From Cudoniella acicularis (Eukaryota > Ascomycota > Leotiomycetes > Helotiales > Helotiaceae): a stretch of 22,540 bases of DNA. The position numbers and the translations under genes were made by a program. Below are positions 10,390-21,045 of this stretch, piece by piece. Position 1 is the first letter of the stretch, and every line of letters starts with the position of its first letter. The stretch covers positions 1 to 22,540 of the forward strand of contig JAAMPI010000945.1 in NCBI GenBank assembly GCA_013054445.1, given 5' to 3'. Under the pieces are notes generated by a model. That model was not told the origin of the DNA, searched no databases, and saw only the letters and a program-made list of their open reading frames with translations.

Positions 10390-12159
10390 ATGATTCTGTC
10401 ACAGGATTTTCTTATCCCCAGCTGGGAGGTGCTCTTCTTTACATCCATATTTGGTTACGTAAGTAAAGATTCCGAGCTCAGTCTATAAACTTACAATCTA
10501 ACGTTGAAAATCTGTGAAGCTTGTCTCGTCAGGCATTTACAACCTGTACTTCAGTCCATTAGTGAAATACCCCGGTCCTTTTCTAGCCAAGATATCCACT
10601 CTTCCCTCTTTTTATTACAGTCTCACAGGACGTCGCCACCTTTGGCTTTGGAAGTGCTATCAGACATACGGTGATACCAGAATTCTCTACTACCTGGCGT
10701 TCAATGAAACTAATAATTGATCAGGTGAAACCTTCCGCTTCTCCCCCAACTGAGTTTTATTAAACACCCCGAATAGCTACCGAGCAATATACAGCCACAA
10801 GTCAAATGTAAGGAAAGGCGATTTCTACATCAGTTGGCGAAGGAACTCAAAGGCCCTGAATACTGCAAATACCGTGGATCCCACACAGCATGCACGCAAG
10901 CGTCGAGTAGTTAATGCTGCTCTCTCGGAGCAGAGTGTTCGATCGGCCGAGCCATTTATTATCCAACATGTTGATCGTTGGTGTGATATTCTGTTGCAGG
11001 AAAATGGAGGTAGTACTTGGTCGTCGCCGAAGAATATGTCACATCTGACAAACTACTTGACCCTTGACTTAATGGGAGATTTATGTTTCGGGAAATCCTT
11101 TGATACGAAGGAGCTAGCGGAAAATCAGCTCCGTGACATACCCGACACTATCGCAGCCTATTTGAGATTTTTATATGCAGTAAGTTGTCCTCCAAAGATC
11201 TGCATACCACTTACTAAACTGCAAAGCTTGGACAATTTCCATTTCTAGCTTTATGGAACTGGTTAAAACCACTCGGATTGGACGCACTTTTCAATCGTGC
11301 CTCTCCACCCGCTGTCCAACGGCTCTACAACTTCATCGACGACAACCTCGATGAAAGAATAAAACTTGAGAAAAGCTCACAGAAGCAACTTTCGGGTCCT
11401 CGAAAAGACATGTTCCATTACTTATACCACGCGCAGGATCCTGAAACCGGAAAATCCTATTCACAAGACGAGTTGTTCGCAGAAAGTAGCCTTGTTATTA
11501 TCGCCGGCTCTGACACTACCGCTGTCGTCCTCTCCGGGTTCTTCTTTTATATTACTAGGAACTCGGAAATATACAACAAGCTCCAGCAGGAAATCCGAAA
11601 AACATTCAGTGATATTAAAGAAATCTCGGGCGGCACAAAACTCTCATCTTGCAAGTACCTCCGGGCGTGCATCGATGAAGTCATGAGGATTAATCCGCCA
11701 GGACCAAGTGAATTACCTCGGGTCGTTCTTCAAGGAGGATTAGAAGTGGAAGGGCAATTCTTCCCAGAGGGCACGAATATCGGCGTACCGCACTGGTCTC
11801 TCCATCACAGAGAAGATATATTCGTTGATCCCTGGAAGTACCGTCCGGAACGATGGATTGTCGACGATGTCACAGGCGTTAATGCAGACGATGTCTTTCG
11901 TGCTCAGTCGGCTTTTTTCCCGTTCTCAAGTGGAAGTGCTAATTGCGCAGGGCAAAAGCTTGCCATGGCGGAGTTGATGATAATCATCGCGAGGACTTTT
12001 TATAGGATGGATGTGAGAGCGGCCCCGGGTGATATTCTAGGCGAAGGTGGTTTAGAAATGAATGTCGGAATTAAGAATAGAGATCTCTTTCAGTGTCGGG
12101 ATGCGTATATAGCGCAGCGGGATGGCCCGATGGTGCAGTTCAAGGGCAGAGGTTGCTAA
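10390..12159 (+). pseudogene. Cytochrome P450 monooxygenase, one in-frame stop
   Basis: P450s insert one oxygen atom into lipophilic substrates at the ER membrane with a reductase partner. Exons: 10390-10458, 10520-10670, 10725-11179 and 11227-12159 (536 codons with stop, normal length). Introns have GTAAGT/AAG, GTGATA/CAG and GTAAGT/AAG borders, and all restore frame; the last uses a TTACTAAAC branch site. The N-terminal membrane anchor (about residues 15-35) is followed by KYPGPFLAK. Then come the I-helix AGSDTT (near residue 318), ExxR as EVMR (near 376), PERW, and the haem loop FSSGSANCAG with the Cys ligand near 465. Codon 83 is TGA (10751-10753) inside FRFSPN-x-VLLNTP, where relatives often have Arg or Glu; CGA to TGA would explain it. 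Everything else is intact, so the mutation looks recent, or it is an error or natural polymorphism. The substrate is unknown; the style is that of fungal secondary-metabolism or aromatic-degrading P450s. Confidence 0.88.
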
Positions 12160-12311
12160 TGAAAGTATAAGGGAACATTAACAGATACCTTATCTCTCTC
12201 AGTAATGGAATATATTTTACTCCGTTATCAGGTATTCATTCTTCGTATATCAATAGATATTTATTAGTTGTAATTTACTTTCTAATTTCTTCTACTAAGA
12301 CTCCTTATTAT
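12160..12311. other. AT-rich 3' flank of P450
   Basis: Short spacer between the P450 stop and the inverted-repeat element. No feature seen. Confidence 0.5.
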
Positions 12312-12536
12312 CAGAGTTAGGCAAATTTAAGTTTTACTTGAATCAAATTTGGGCTTAAACTAAGACTTGGATTTAGAAAGTTAAATAAATCCTGACTTAT
12401 ATAATTCTAATTCAACTTAGATTTAAACTTAGAATTAGCTATAAGGATCTAAGTCTAAAATAACCCTAATCTAGATTTAGAAACGTTAAATAAAAAGAGG
12501 GTAAATCAGGCTTGGACTTAGACTTGCCTAATCCTG
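12312..12536. mobile_element. Second MITE-like inverted-repeat element
   Basis: The left end starts CAGAGTTAGGCAAATTTAAG. The reverse complement of the right end starts CAGGATTAGGCAAGTCTAAG. They agree at 16 of the first 20 positions and all differences are G/A or C/T transitions. The inside (about 190 bp) is AT-rich and full of short variants of AAGTCTAAGTCC in both orientations. It has no coding capacity. The transition-only differences, concentrated in the left arm, fit RIP or deamination of a repeated element. No clear target duplication was identified. Confidence 0.6.
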
Positions 12537-13080
12537 TCCCTTAGTGGTTATTTTATATATTTTAACAAATGTTTTATACAAAAGTAATCACCTGCCTAAC
12601 CATCTCAGACAAACCCATCCTAACCCTTCTTCCTTCTACTTTCACAACATAAATTTCAATAACCTTCTAAATTCCAGTGCGCCGACCGTGTTTTACATTG
12701 TCTATCAATAATAGCTGCCCCGTGTCCCCCTTTTCACCGAACCTTCTAAGCGAGCTATCGAGATCTTGATTCATTTACCCCTACCCCGTCGATTATCCAT
12801 CATCGCGGATTGGAGGCGCAGCAGCAGCACTATTTTCTTCATTCGCTGCTGCAGGTATAAGGTTAAAATACAGACACCTGATCTCTAGCATGGTATTTCA
12901 TCGGCCGTCAATATTTACGACGTAACCATCAACGAACGACTTGGACACACCGAGCCCCAATAGTGCCTACCTGCCTAGCCAGAGCCTCACTCCCTAATAC
13001 CCCGCAACAAAATCACCTCTTAAACTTTCTAGACCCATAAAGAGTTCATATTTCCATGCTCCTAAAACTACATCTTCAAA
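12537..13080. other. Intergenic, upstream of Cys-rich membrane protein gene
   Basis: The AT-rich left part passes to more mixed, C-rich DNA from about 12700, probably promoter and 5' UTR of the gene starting at 13081. No open frame or repeat of note. Confidence 0.45.
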
Positions 13081-14504
13081 ATGAGCGTTCTTGCCCATAG
13101 GTGTATTTCGCTACTCCTAGCAAATAATTACATCGTGATTTCTCAAGCCCCTGCAATCAACGCACCAGCCCAGGAAGTAGAGGCTTCTCCAAGTACAGCA
13201 TCTCCATCCCACAGCGCAGGGTGGCCTTTGGGGCTCGCCCAAGGCGCAACCTGCCCCTCTTACGCACCCGTCACATGCGCTCAAACGGCATTTGAGCAGC
13301 AAACCTGCTGTCCGGCTGGACAAGTCTATGCTGGAGGAGGAATAGGAGACCAATATTGTTGTCCCAGCAGTTTGTCTTTCCACAGCCCTATCCATTTACT
13401 CAACATGAATCACTATAAATAATAGATTCGAGCGCAACGGCGCCCGCGTCGTGTGACTCGGCACAGATTTCTAACCATGTATGCGCGAATGAGACTTGGA
13501 ATATGTATAATTTGGGAAGTGCTTTTAGCAATGAAATGTATATTTATTGTCAGAGAACAGGTTAGGCGGAGCTGTTAGGACCTGATGGGGGAACACCGGG
13601 GTTTGATGGTGTTTTGTGTGTGCCGAGTACGCAGATTATTCTTGTTTCCAGTTGGCTACGCTGGTATGCCTGCATCCTCCTCTATCCCTTTGAAATTAAG
13701 AATTCGAACCTTCCGTTGTTAATAATCAACATAGTACTCACAAATCGGCGGAACTCCAGTTCCCAGCTTCACAACACCAACGTACTACCCATCCACGACC
13801 ATGCCACCAACTATAACAGTCACGCGGAGTTCCTCTACAAAATCCTCCTTAACAAGCGATATTAACATGCCGACACAAAGATCTTCATCTACAGTATCTG
13901 ATGATGATTCGATATTTAAAAGCGGTCTTGATCTGTCGGATCCGGCATTCATCGCTGGCTCACTATAGGAATTATAGCGGTTATTTTGATAACCGTTACT
14001 CTTGCCGTCAAAACGGAGTGCTGTGGCTGCAGTTGCTGCAGTTGCTGCGACAGTGGAAATGGAGGCGGCGGCGGCAGCGGTGGTGGTGGCGGGGGACAGG
14101 GAGGAAATTACAGTCATGACGATGCTGCAGAGCCAGAGTATAGAGGAGGCGACGCAGGAGGAGGAGAAGATCGGCAGGAAAGAGAATAAAGAAAGAGGGA
14201 GATTCGGAACGAAAACGGGAGACGCGAGTTTGAAATAATGGAAGGTGAGAGAGTAAGGAACGCAGAGTGGCAGGAGAGTGTGAGGGTTCAAGGTGATGAG
14301 TAGAGACAAAGAGAAGTTGAGAGAAATAGAGAGACTGCGTTTTGGAGCCCACCACCGGTAGCTGCTTCGTCTTATGATTCGCCGGCTGCTCAACCGACGT
14401 ATGATTCTGGTGGAGGTGGCGGTAGGTACACTTATACGGCGCCTGATAATGGTGGGATGGGAGGCTTTTGTGGGTTTAATAGTCGTGGGTTTAATAATTA
14501 TTGA
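13081..14504 (+). pseudogene. Broken gene for a Cys-rich, membrane-anchored surface protein
   Basis: Exon 1 (13081-13369) encodes a leader and a Cys cluster (TCPSYAPVTC, TCCPAG, YCCP). A phase-1 intron (13370-13425, GTTTGT/TAG) leads to exon 2 (13426-13663) with ASCDSAQI, CANETWNMYN, YCQRTG and GVLCVPST. A phase-2 intron (13664-13766, GTATGC/CAG) leads to a Ser/Thr-rich stalk. Then a hydrophobic helix (GIIAVILITVTLAV, about 13968-14009), a CCxCSCCSCC cluster, a poly-Gly tract, a charged tail and a Gly/Tyr tail ending FNSRGFNNY. This is the layout of fungal wall-sensor or surface proteins. It is broken: TAG at 13563, a one-base frame change just before the helix (13961-13968), TAA at 14187 and TAG at 14301, after each of which coding-like sequence continues in frame. 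The stops can be read as CAG or CAA changed by C-to-T, the CpA-to-TpA change made by RIP. Confidence 0.7.
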
Positions 14505-15175
14505 TAGAGATGGCCGCTTCTTAATGTATTCACTCGATTTTAAGTTTCGCTTAAACAAAATCAGATACTCGTTCTAATACTTGGTATATAAATAAATACC
14601 AATAACTGGAAGTAATGCAAATTAGATAGAAAATTAATATTATACTAATGACCCTAGCTATATTCGATGGAAGTATTGGGCCTATTGAAGTCGCTATTGA
14701 AAAGATTTATTTAGAAGTGTAATGAAATTCGCAAGAGAGAAAAATGTCCCTACAGAATAGCCACTTTAGAGAGACTCGAGAGATAACTATGAAAGTAAAG
14801 TATACAATTTCAAAAAATATTTCTCTGAAATAGAGTTCGTTTCAATTGGCTGTCTCTAATTGGCGACTGAACGTGTGAACATCAGCATGCAAGTGAACTT
14901 CTCAGAACGCTGGGAAATACCCGGTGGCAAAACTGGCCCTAGCTCCGTTTCGCAGAGTGTCACCTCTCAAGATCGTGCGCAAGTCACCACAAAGGGCACT
15001 CATCACACGCAAAAATCAAAAGAAAACAAACCCTCAAAAGCAACCCCAATATTTACCCAATCAAGCCATTTCCATGGCAGTACCCGTTCGCACGTGCTTC
15101 CCCCTAATACGTCAAACCCCTTCTTCCGCCGCTTTAAGCCACAGATAAGCGCCTAGTTTCGTGGATAACGGCCCA

Positions 15176-15250
15176 TTCCCCGCGAAGGATCCACTTCCCC
15201 GCGACCCCATTCGTTAGTGGGTCTCATCACCTCCGCATTTACTGCCCAAT
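15176..15250 (+). promoter_or_regulatory. Likely promoter elements of the small gene
   Basis: The 10-mer TTCCCCGCGA occurs twice, at 15176-15185 and 15195-15204, 19 bp apart. A CCAAT box followed by CA lies at 15246-15250, the site used by the fungal Hap/CBC complex. They lie about 290-360 bp upstream of the ATG at 15535. Function is inferred from position and motif only. Confidence 0.35.
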
Positions 15251-15412
15251 CAGCGCCTTGTCCCGCACCGCCGCTTTGATGCATGCGATACGAAGGAAGT
15301 ATCAGAGGGCGGGACGCGCGTGATACAGAGCGCAAATCGGGTTAGCTTGCGGGGAAGCAAGGCAGGTGGGTAGTCATAACATCCCATTCACTGCCCCCCA
15401 GTCTCCTGACCT

Positions 15413-15470
15413 GTTCTTCTTGTACTTCTACTTCTACTTCTACTTCCTCCTCCCTCCTTCATCAAATCAA
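15413..15470 (+). promoter_or_regulatory. Pyrimidine-rich tract with (TACTTC)4
   Basis: A nearly pure CT-rich stretch upstream of the ATG at 15535 includes four exact TACTTC copies (15423-15446). Such CT tracts sit next to transcription starts in many filamentous fungi, so this probably marks the 5' UTR/core promoter. It may be length-variable as a microsatellite. Confidence 0.5.
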
Positions 15471-15534
15471 AACCAACTTCAATTCAACATCTCAATCCAT
15501 TCGTCTTTCAACAACACCCACACAAGAAGCAATC

Positions 15535-15927
15535 ATGCTCCCAAAAGCACGCACCATTACCCGCTCCACAGGCGTCGTCGTCGGCCTCGCTGGCACCGCC
15601 TCAGCCGCACCACTCCTCTTCTTCATCCCAGGTGCTGAGGAACGCCTCGCAGCCCAGGCAGCAAAATGGGGACCACGCTGGAACAGAGGCTTCGCACATA
15701 TCGCACCGCGAATGGAGCGTGGTGCTGCGAGAGTTGAGCCTGGTGTTAAGAGGGGAGTCAAGGTCGTTGAGCCGCCGTTGAAGAAGGCTGCTTTGTAAGT
15801 CTACTTACTTACTCCTTCTGCTGATCCTTTGGGTGCTTTGTTAGGTGGTCAAGGCTAATGGTTCGTGCTGTTCAGGACTATCGATCGCAATATTCAGAAG
15901 GTGTTGGCGAGGGCGAAGAAGCAATGA
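15535..15927 (+). CDS. Small basic hypothetical protein, 103 aa
   Basis: Two exons, 15535-15794 and 15876-15927, with an 81-nt phase-2 intron (GTAAGT donor, GCTAATG branch site, TTCAG acceptor). The ATG follows an AAGCAATC context and a CT-rich leader. The protein starts with a basic stretch (PKARTITR), then a Gly/Ala-rich hydrophobic segment (about residues 13-32) that could be a membrane helix or part of a mitochondrial presequence. Next come GAEERLAAQ, then an Arg/Lys-rich region with loosely repeated RxEPGVKRG and VEPPLKK units, and a basic C-terminus (VLARAKKQ). I do not recognise a named family; it resembles conserved short fungal proteins. The frame is intact, codon use is GC-rich and C-ending (unlike the decayed neighbours), and the promoter is plausible, so it is probably expressed. 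Confidence 0.7.
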
Positions 15928-16821
15928 TGAGGTGGTACGTTTGCACTGGTTGTGGCGTTGGGTAGGGATGGCGTACATATGATTGAGGATACACACACGA
16001 GGAGTATTGGACACAGTTTTGCACGGGAATGCATGGATGCGTCGACGATGGGTGATACATGGCTGTAATTACGAGGTCGCACATCTGGGAAAGGAACAAG
16101 TAACAGGATTACATATGGGACAGACACATTCACGCATGAAGCAAGAGCGGCAATCACAGAAGACTAGAATGCATTAGACCATGTAGACTCTAGAGCAATG
16201 AAATAACTTTTCTTAACGCTGCTGCTACACAATTGTCCTTTCCTTGATTCTTTAATATTGCTCAACTATTCAGTACCCTGTACAACCTTTTAGGTATAGA
16301 CTCGATTGATCGGTTTAGTCATCTTGAAATATATTCCTTATTTCTTCAAACACTTCCTGTATTCTAACATTTACTTTCTCGAAACCGAAGGATCGTCTTT
16401 CCGTTAAGAAGGTATAATCTAGAATTTAAACATTTAGAAACTATAGCACTTCAAGGAATAAACGCTATAACAATCTATAATAATATACAAGTATTTAATA
16501 GGTGAATTTGCCTATATAGTCTTAAAGTCAATAATTATTTAATTCTCTCAAACTGCTTATTATACTTAGATAATCTAATACTTATATTAATATAAGACAA
16601 TATAGTAGAATTTAAAAGAGATTAAATTCCTTTTTATTTCAAAGTTTCTATTATAGTAATAGCGATTTAAAGCATACTAAAATATTATTAGTCTTCTCGA
16701 TAGAAAACAAAGAAGATAAGTAGAAATATCCTTTATTTTATAATTTCTTTAAACCATTAAAATTATTTCGCGTTGCAGTTTATCTCTTCAAAGCCGAATC
16801 CCTAAATAAACAATCAATCAA
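15928..16821. other. Intergenic with AT-rich, probably RIP-affected block
   Basis: 15928-16190 is ordinary 3' flank; its frames are chance. From about 16390 to 16780 the DNA is extremely AT-rich with dense TA dinucleotides and no coding frame, as expected of a RIP-degraded repeat. I could not identify the original element. Confidence 0.45.
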
Positions 16822-19800
16822 TCACCAACTAGCCGGTCCAAAAGTCTCTCCATCCGCAACCGTCTTCTTCACGGCCGTATACAACGAATCCTACCCATCC
16901 TCTCGTCAGCAAACTTGACTCCTTCCTCAAACCCCCTTCAATCACAAACCAGTCACAAAACAAGAAAATAGAAAGCCTCACCATCGTCTCATAAACCCCC
17001 ACATTTCCCCACCACTGCGGAATCGTCACTCCAGGTAGCGTAATCGCAAAAAAGATAATAATCGTTGAGATGACAAGACCTGTATCGAGACCCGCCGCCG
17101 TGATGTAGTTGTAGTAATGCCACCAACCGGGAAAGCGTTGTCGGATGAAGTAGTTGAATGTTAGGCCGACGATTGCCCAGCTTGAGAAGGAGAGGGGGGT
17201 TGCTCTGTTTTCATAGTTTAGTATAGGGGAAATAGTGCGAGAAAGAAGCTGGAAGGGAAAGGGAAGAGAAGAGGAAGGAAGAGGGGAGGTACGGAGGAAG
17301 CCAAGCCATAGCGCCGAGCATTACGGGTGCGTTTAGGAGGCGAATGGAAGACCGTGGGAAGGTGCGCATGAGGATGTAGAAGAGTATGGGGAGGAGGGCG
17401 CCGAGAATCCAGTAGTACTGGATGGCGTTGTAGATTGAGCCGGGGCCGAACATGCGGTTGGGTCCGATGACACCTGTGAAAGTAATCAGATTATTTCTAA
17501 ATTCCGAGAATGAAGCTAGGAGCAGGATATGGATTTACATACCCCAAACTATGCTGGAGGAAAAGAACGTCTTCCCATTGGGACAGGTGTAGTGCGATGT
17601 TTGGGTTCTAAAAGATTCGGTAAGCATATATTAAGGGCCACTTCATTGAAGCAACTTACGTTGTACAGACTCCATCAATTGCACCAAGGGCCCAATTCAT
17701 AACTGAAACTTGGACGAAACACGCCCAAATACTAGCAACTACTTGACAAGAGAACACTGTTTTCGGTGGAATTTTCATGTAATGTGCAATCTGAATGAAT
17801 TAGCGATGATTTCCTCGATTTTAAAAAAGATATTTTAAGTAGTAAATACCTTTAAATCGCCGGAGTATGTTTGCCTTCCTTGAATATCAGCTTTTGGCTA
17901 CCTTTGATAAGATTGGCAAACTTACGCTTGGCCCAAGGTGATTGTGCTGAACACTTTGAACATCATGACACCGATGGGTCTTCCGGGAATCATGAAACCA
18001 GCAAGAAATGGGGAGATAACGTTGAGTGCTTAATGGCAATCAGTCCATGTACTCAGTTGATACGTGGTTTTGCTTACATAGCATGATATTAGTGGTTGCC
18101 AAAAGCATACAAGTAGGTATCTGTCATTTCACGGTTTAGAACTGAAGCAGGGTACCTACGGTTAGACTTACCACAAATAGAGCCGCGACAATGTTAGAAA
18201 CAAAGAATCCCCACCCTATTTAATTCGGGGTTAGTCTCGCAACCAAATTTAATGAAGTGATAGTCTTACATGGAAGCTGCGATGAGTAAGCCAGCGTGGT
18301 TGCCAAACCCATCGCGAGCGAGATCACAAGCAAGACTCCATACCACCAATCCGGACATTCTTTGTATTTCGACATCATTTCCATATGAATATCTGGTTCT
18401 TGGTTTCGTGCTGCCCGGAATCTGTACCAGACTTCCTTTCCGTTGAAGATGATGGTATGCACAATGGCAGCTGTAAGTGCCGCAAATGCAAGACCATAAT
18501 TCAGGGCAAAAGCCGGCGGTAGAAACATGGGAGAGTAGTTTTTGTATTTCTCTAGATCGAATGTAAATTGTGGGGTGAGAATTTTGGAGACATTGTAGAA
18601 GTTTTGAGTGTTATCATAAATCGATGATGTGTTGATTGGGAGGTAGTCCGAGTATCTGATTGAATTAATTTACTGCAAATTATCCAGTTAGGTATATCAA
18701 TTCTTACAGGGCTCCTGTGTAGCAAATTCCAATGGATGAGATTATGACGAAAATAATCAGACCAACTAATGTGTTGAAGTGTGCATGTGCTGGAGCCAAA
18801 AGGGGATCCAAGAGATATCCAGAAACATATCTAAGCTTCAATCAGTAGTGTACATGTCAAATATAGATCTTACCGGGAATGGTCGCATACGTCCAGTCGA
18901 AGGTGAGAGGAATCAAAGATAATCCTGTGAAGCCACCAAAAAGCTGATTGAGAACGACATTATTCGGCTTTATCCCTGAGTGGGTTTCAGTTTAAATAAA
19001 TCGGGATTATTTAGCCAATCAAAGACTTACAAGTTATGAAGGAAAATACGGAGAGTCCCTGCCATAGAACCCCCGGAATCCTAATTGGGATCAGAATCCG
19101 AATGTGTTTTGAGGCTATGCGAGATACTGCTGGAAGGACTTACCAGTACCAAACAAATGAGCCTATTGTAATGTAAAAGAAATATCGATAGCGTGAAATT
19201 ATCCAGCCATTGGATTTCGAAGGGTCAGACTTCCTCTTGTCGTGAAGAGCATAGAACAGTGAAGTGTTTGAGAATTGACCGGGCCACATCATCGCCGCCG
19301 GCCTGCAAAATCAAGTAAGAAGAAGCCGACATGGAGTCTGAATTGATCCTTACCAAACAAGGAATCGACGAAACATGCCCGAAAGGGCAATTCCAATGAT
19401 TTGACTACTGAGGGTAAACATCAGTTGGAAACCCCAACCCAAGTCGATGTTGTAAAATGCTATCAAGGTGAGTGAGAATATTTCACATATGGTTGGGAAA
19501 GGGCAACAAACGCTTTCCCTTTAATGCGAGCAATGCATCCGTAGCATATGCAGAGCCGATGGAGACACTGTTGACCTGTTAAATCGGTGGAGCGTGAAAA
19601 CTTCGTTGATAACGACCAGAAGAGGAAAATAAATTGAGACAAGCTCTTACTTGGCCATGATCTATAAGAAGTCAGGAATGGGAAACAACAGCTTCAAGGT
19701 TGCTGAAGCTCACAGTAATAACAGTATGTTCCTTGATTGTGAACGGCCCAGTATTGAATGTCCACTTTAAACCGAATGTCCTGAACACTTTCATTGGGAC

Positions 19801-20424
19801 AATCTTTGCCCAGAAGCAGCCAATAGGATATACCAGCCTTATGCAGAATCAGCAAGATTGAAACCAATCCATTGGAGACTCTCTTACAATTGTACCACAA
19901 CGGCAGGAAATGAGATAGCCGGGCTCCTATTCCCAGTTAGTTCATGATAATTGACGCTAATCAAATTAAAAACAGAGCCATCCAAACCTCATGCTCAAAA
20001 ACATATTCAAGCCGCTGCAAACCGTTACAAAGATCATCCCCAAAATCCACGCACGAACAGTGTTGGCCACTTCTCCGCCATCAGTGGTTCGAACAGCGGC
20101 ACGAACTTCTTCATATGGCGAGTCTTCTGTAAAAACTGCTTCCGCTTCTTTGATCGCCTCTGGGTCACCGGTAGCTACCGCATCGTGAAGAATATCAATT
20201 TTCTCTTGTGGCAAATTCGGATCCCATTGATGAGATTTGGCGATTTTGGGGATGTCTTTTGCAGCAGCACTGATCTCGACGTTTTGCTCATCCAGATCTT
20301 TTTTCTCAGAGGAGGCCAGATAAGCTCCCACCTCGGAATTGGAGCTTGAAACTTGCTCAATGACATCTTCTGATGGTGTCACTTCGTTTCGATTCGTCCA
20401 CGGTGGTCGGATTCCCCAAGCCAT
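16822..20424 (-). CDS. OPT-family oligopeptide transporter
   Basis: Proton-coupled importer of small peptides (or related substrates such as glutathione or metal chelates) with many membrane helices. About 20 exons on the minus strand join in frame with no stop. The ATG at 20424-20422 (MAWGIRPPW) is the first in frame; exon 1 ends at 19988. In order: an acidic cytosolic N-terminus, SPYEEVRAAV, helix 1, RSPAISFPAVVVQL, PIGCFWAKIVP, NTGPFTIKEH (variant of the NPG motif), NVSIGSAYATDALLA, WPGQFSNTSLFYALH, VLNQLFGGFTGL, TFDWTY, YSDYLPINTS, KYKECPDWWYG, SPFLAGFMIPGRP, QTYSGDLKIAHYMKIPPK (KIPPR motif), MFGPGSIYN, PPATPLSFSSW and a C-terminus ending GETFGPASW. Length is roughly 800 aa, normal for fungal OPTs. 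At one junction the GTATGC donor inside the TFDWTY segment, not the nearby GTAAGA, keeps frame. The best-preserved large gene here. Confidence 0.92.
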
Positions 20425-21045
20425 GTTGAATTCCAAAGAGTGAAGTCTCAGAAAATCCAAATAGTAATCAATTCTCTCAAATGGGCGACCGTTGAAGAAT
20501 TTGCCTCAAAATCAACAGTCCACGAACAATCACCCGTATATAGATTGCATCCCAACACCATCCTTGATCGGCTCTGCGTTCTGCTCCATCAGGGTAACGT
20601 GGTAGCCATTTATCCACAGATAAGCAGCTGTGGACATGTCGTGCAACTTCGCGCATCTCGGTCTCAGGCGAGCGATCATGAGTGGTTGTTCGGAGAGGTG
20701 CATGAAATGGTTGGAGATGTCGGTGACTTGTTGGAAAACTTGCGAGGTGCCGTTGAAGATTCGTGGTCAATCACACCTGCCAAAAAAGGGGCTAGTGGTA
20801 CCACAAAATTGAGCTGGTAGGGCGCTCTTTGTGGTTGAGATCTCCGAAATGTTGCTCAGTTGCGGGTATAGTCGCTAGCGAAATCGGCTTAGAATTTAAA
20901 CTAAGCCACAATGCCAAGACGCTTCTATTTGCACTAACCCTGTTTAACCTAGCCGGCTTGTGGAAGGGGTCGAAGAAAAGGTTCCAAGGCCAAAGTTCTA
21001 TTACTATCACATGCTCTGGAGTTTAGAGTCTTGCCAGCGTACGTA
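20425..21045. other. Upstream region of OPT gene with a coding-like fragment
   Basis: This should hold the OPT promoter. On the minus strand about 20538-20775 reads as roughly 75-80 residues without a stop, including QVFQQVTDISNHF and GYHVTLMEQNAEPIKDG. The second piece faintly recalls the start of FAD-dependent monooxygenases, but no GxGxxG is present. No start or splice structure was found. Possibly a gene remnant; overlapping frames in other phases (20440-20820 plus, 20477-20770 minus) are no better. Confidence 0.2.

Larger units (their letters stand above)
14505..15534. other. Intergenic and promoter region
   Basis: 14505-14860 is AT-rich without features. The open frames at 14860-15156 and 15366-15638 begin at TTG and GTG, lack domains, and are probably chance. 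From 15160 the DNA becomes GC-rich and carries the promoter elements listed separately. Confidence 0.5.

Noticed and set aside
13560..13632. Intron skipping the TAG at 13563
   Set aside because: GTTAGG donor with an AG about 70 nt on is possible, but the skipped piece reads as good coding sequence in frame (GPDGGTPGFDGVLC), so a point change is simpler.
13785..14558. 257-codon minus-strand frame
   Set aside because: Lies opposite the surface-protein gene; its low-complexity Ala/Thr/Ser runs mirror the Gly- and Cys-rich plus-strand coding, and it shows no domain.
14860..15156. 98-codon plus-strand frame
   Set aside because: Starts at TTG, not ATG; no domain, no introns, composition like spacer DNA.
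15366..15638. 90-codon plus-strand frame
   Set aside because: Starts at GTG and mostly translates the CT-rich promoter tract; overlaps the better-supported 103-aa gene in another frame.
20615..20640. Perfect 7-bp inverted repeat TCCACAG/CTGTGGA
   Set aside because: Short and isolated; expected by chance and not linked to a repeat end or gene border.
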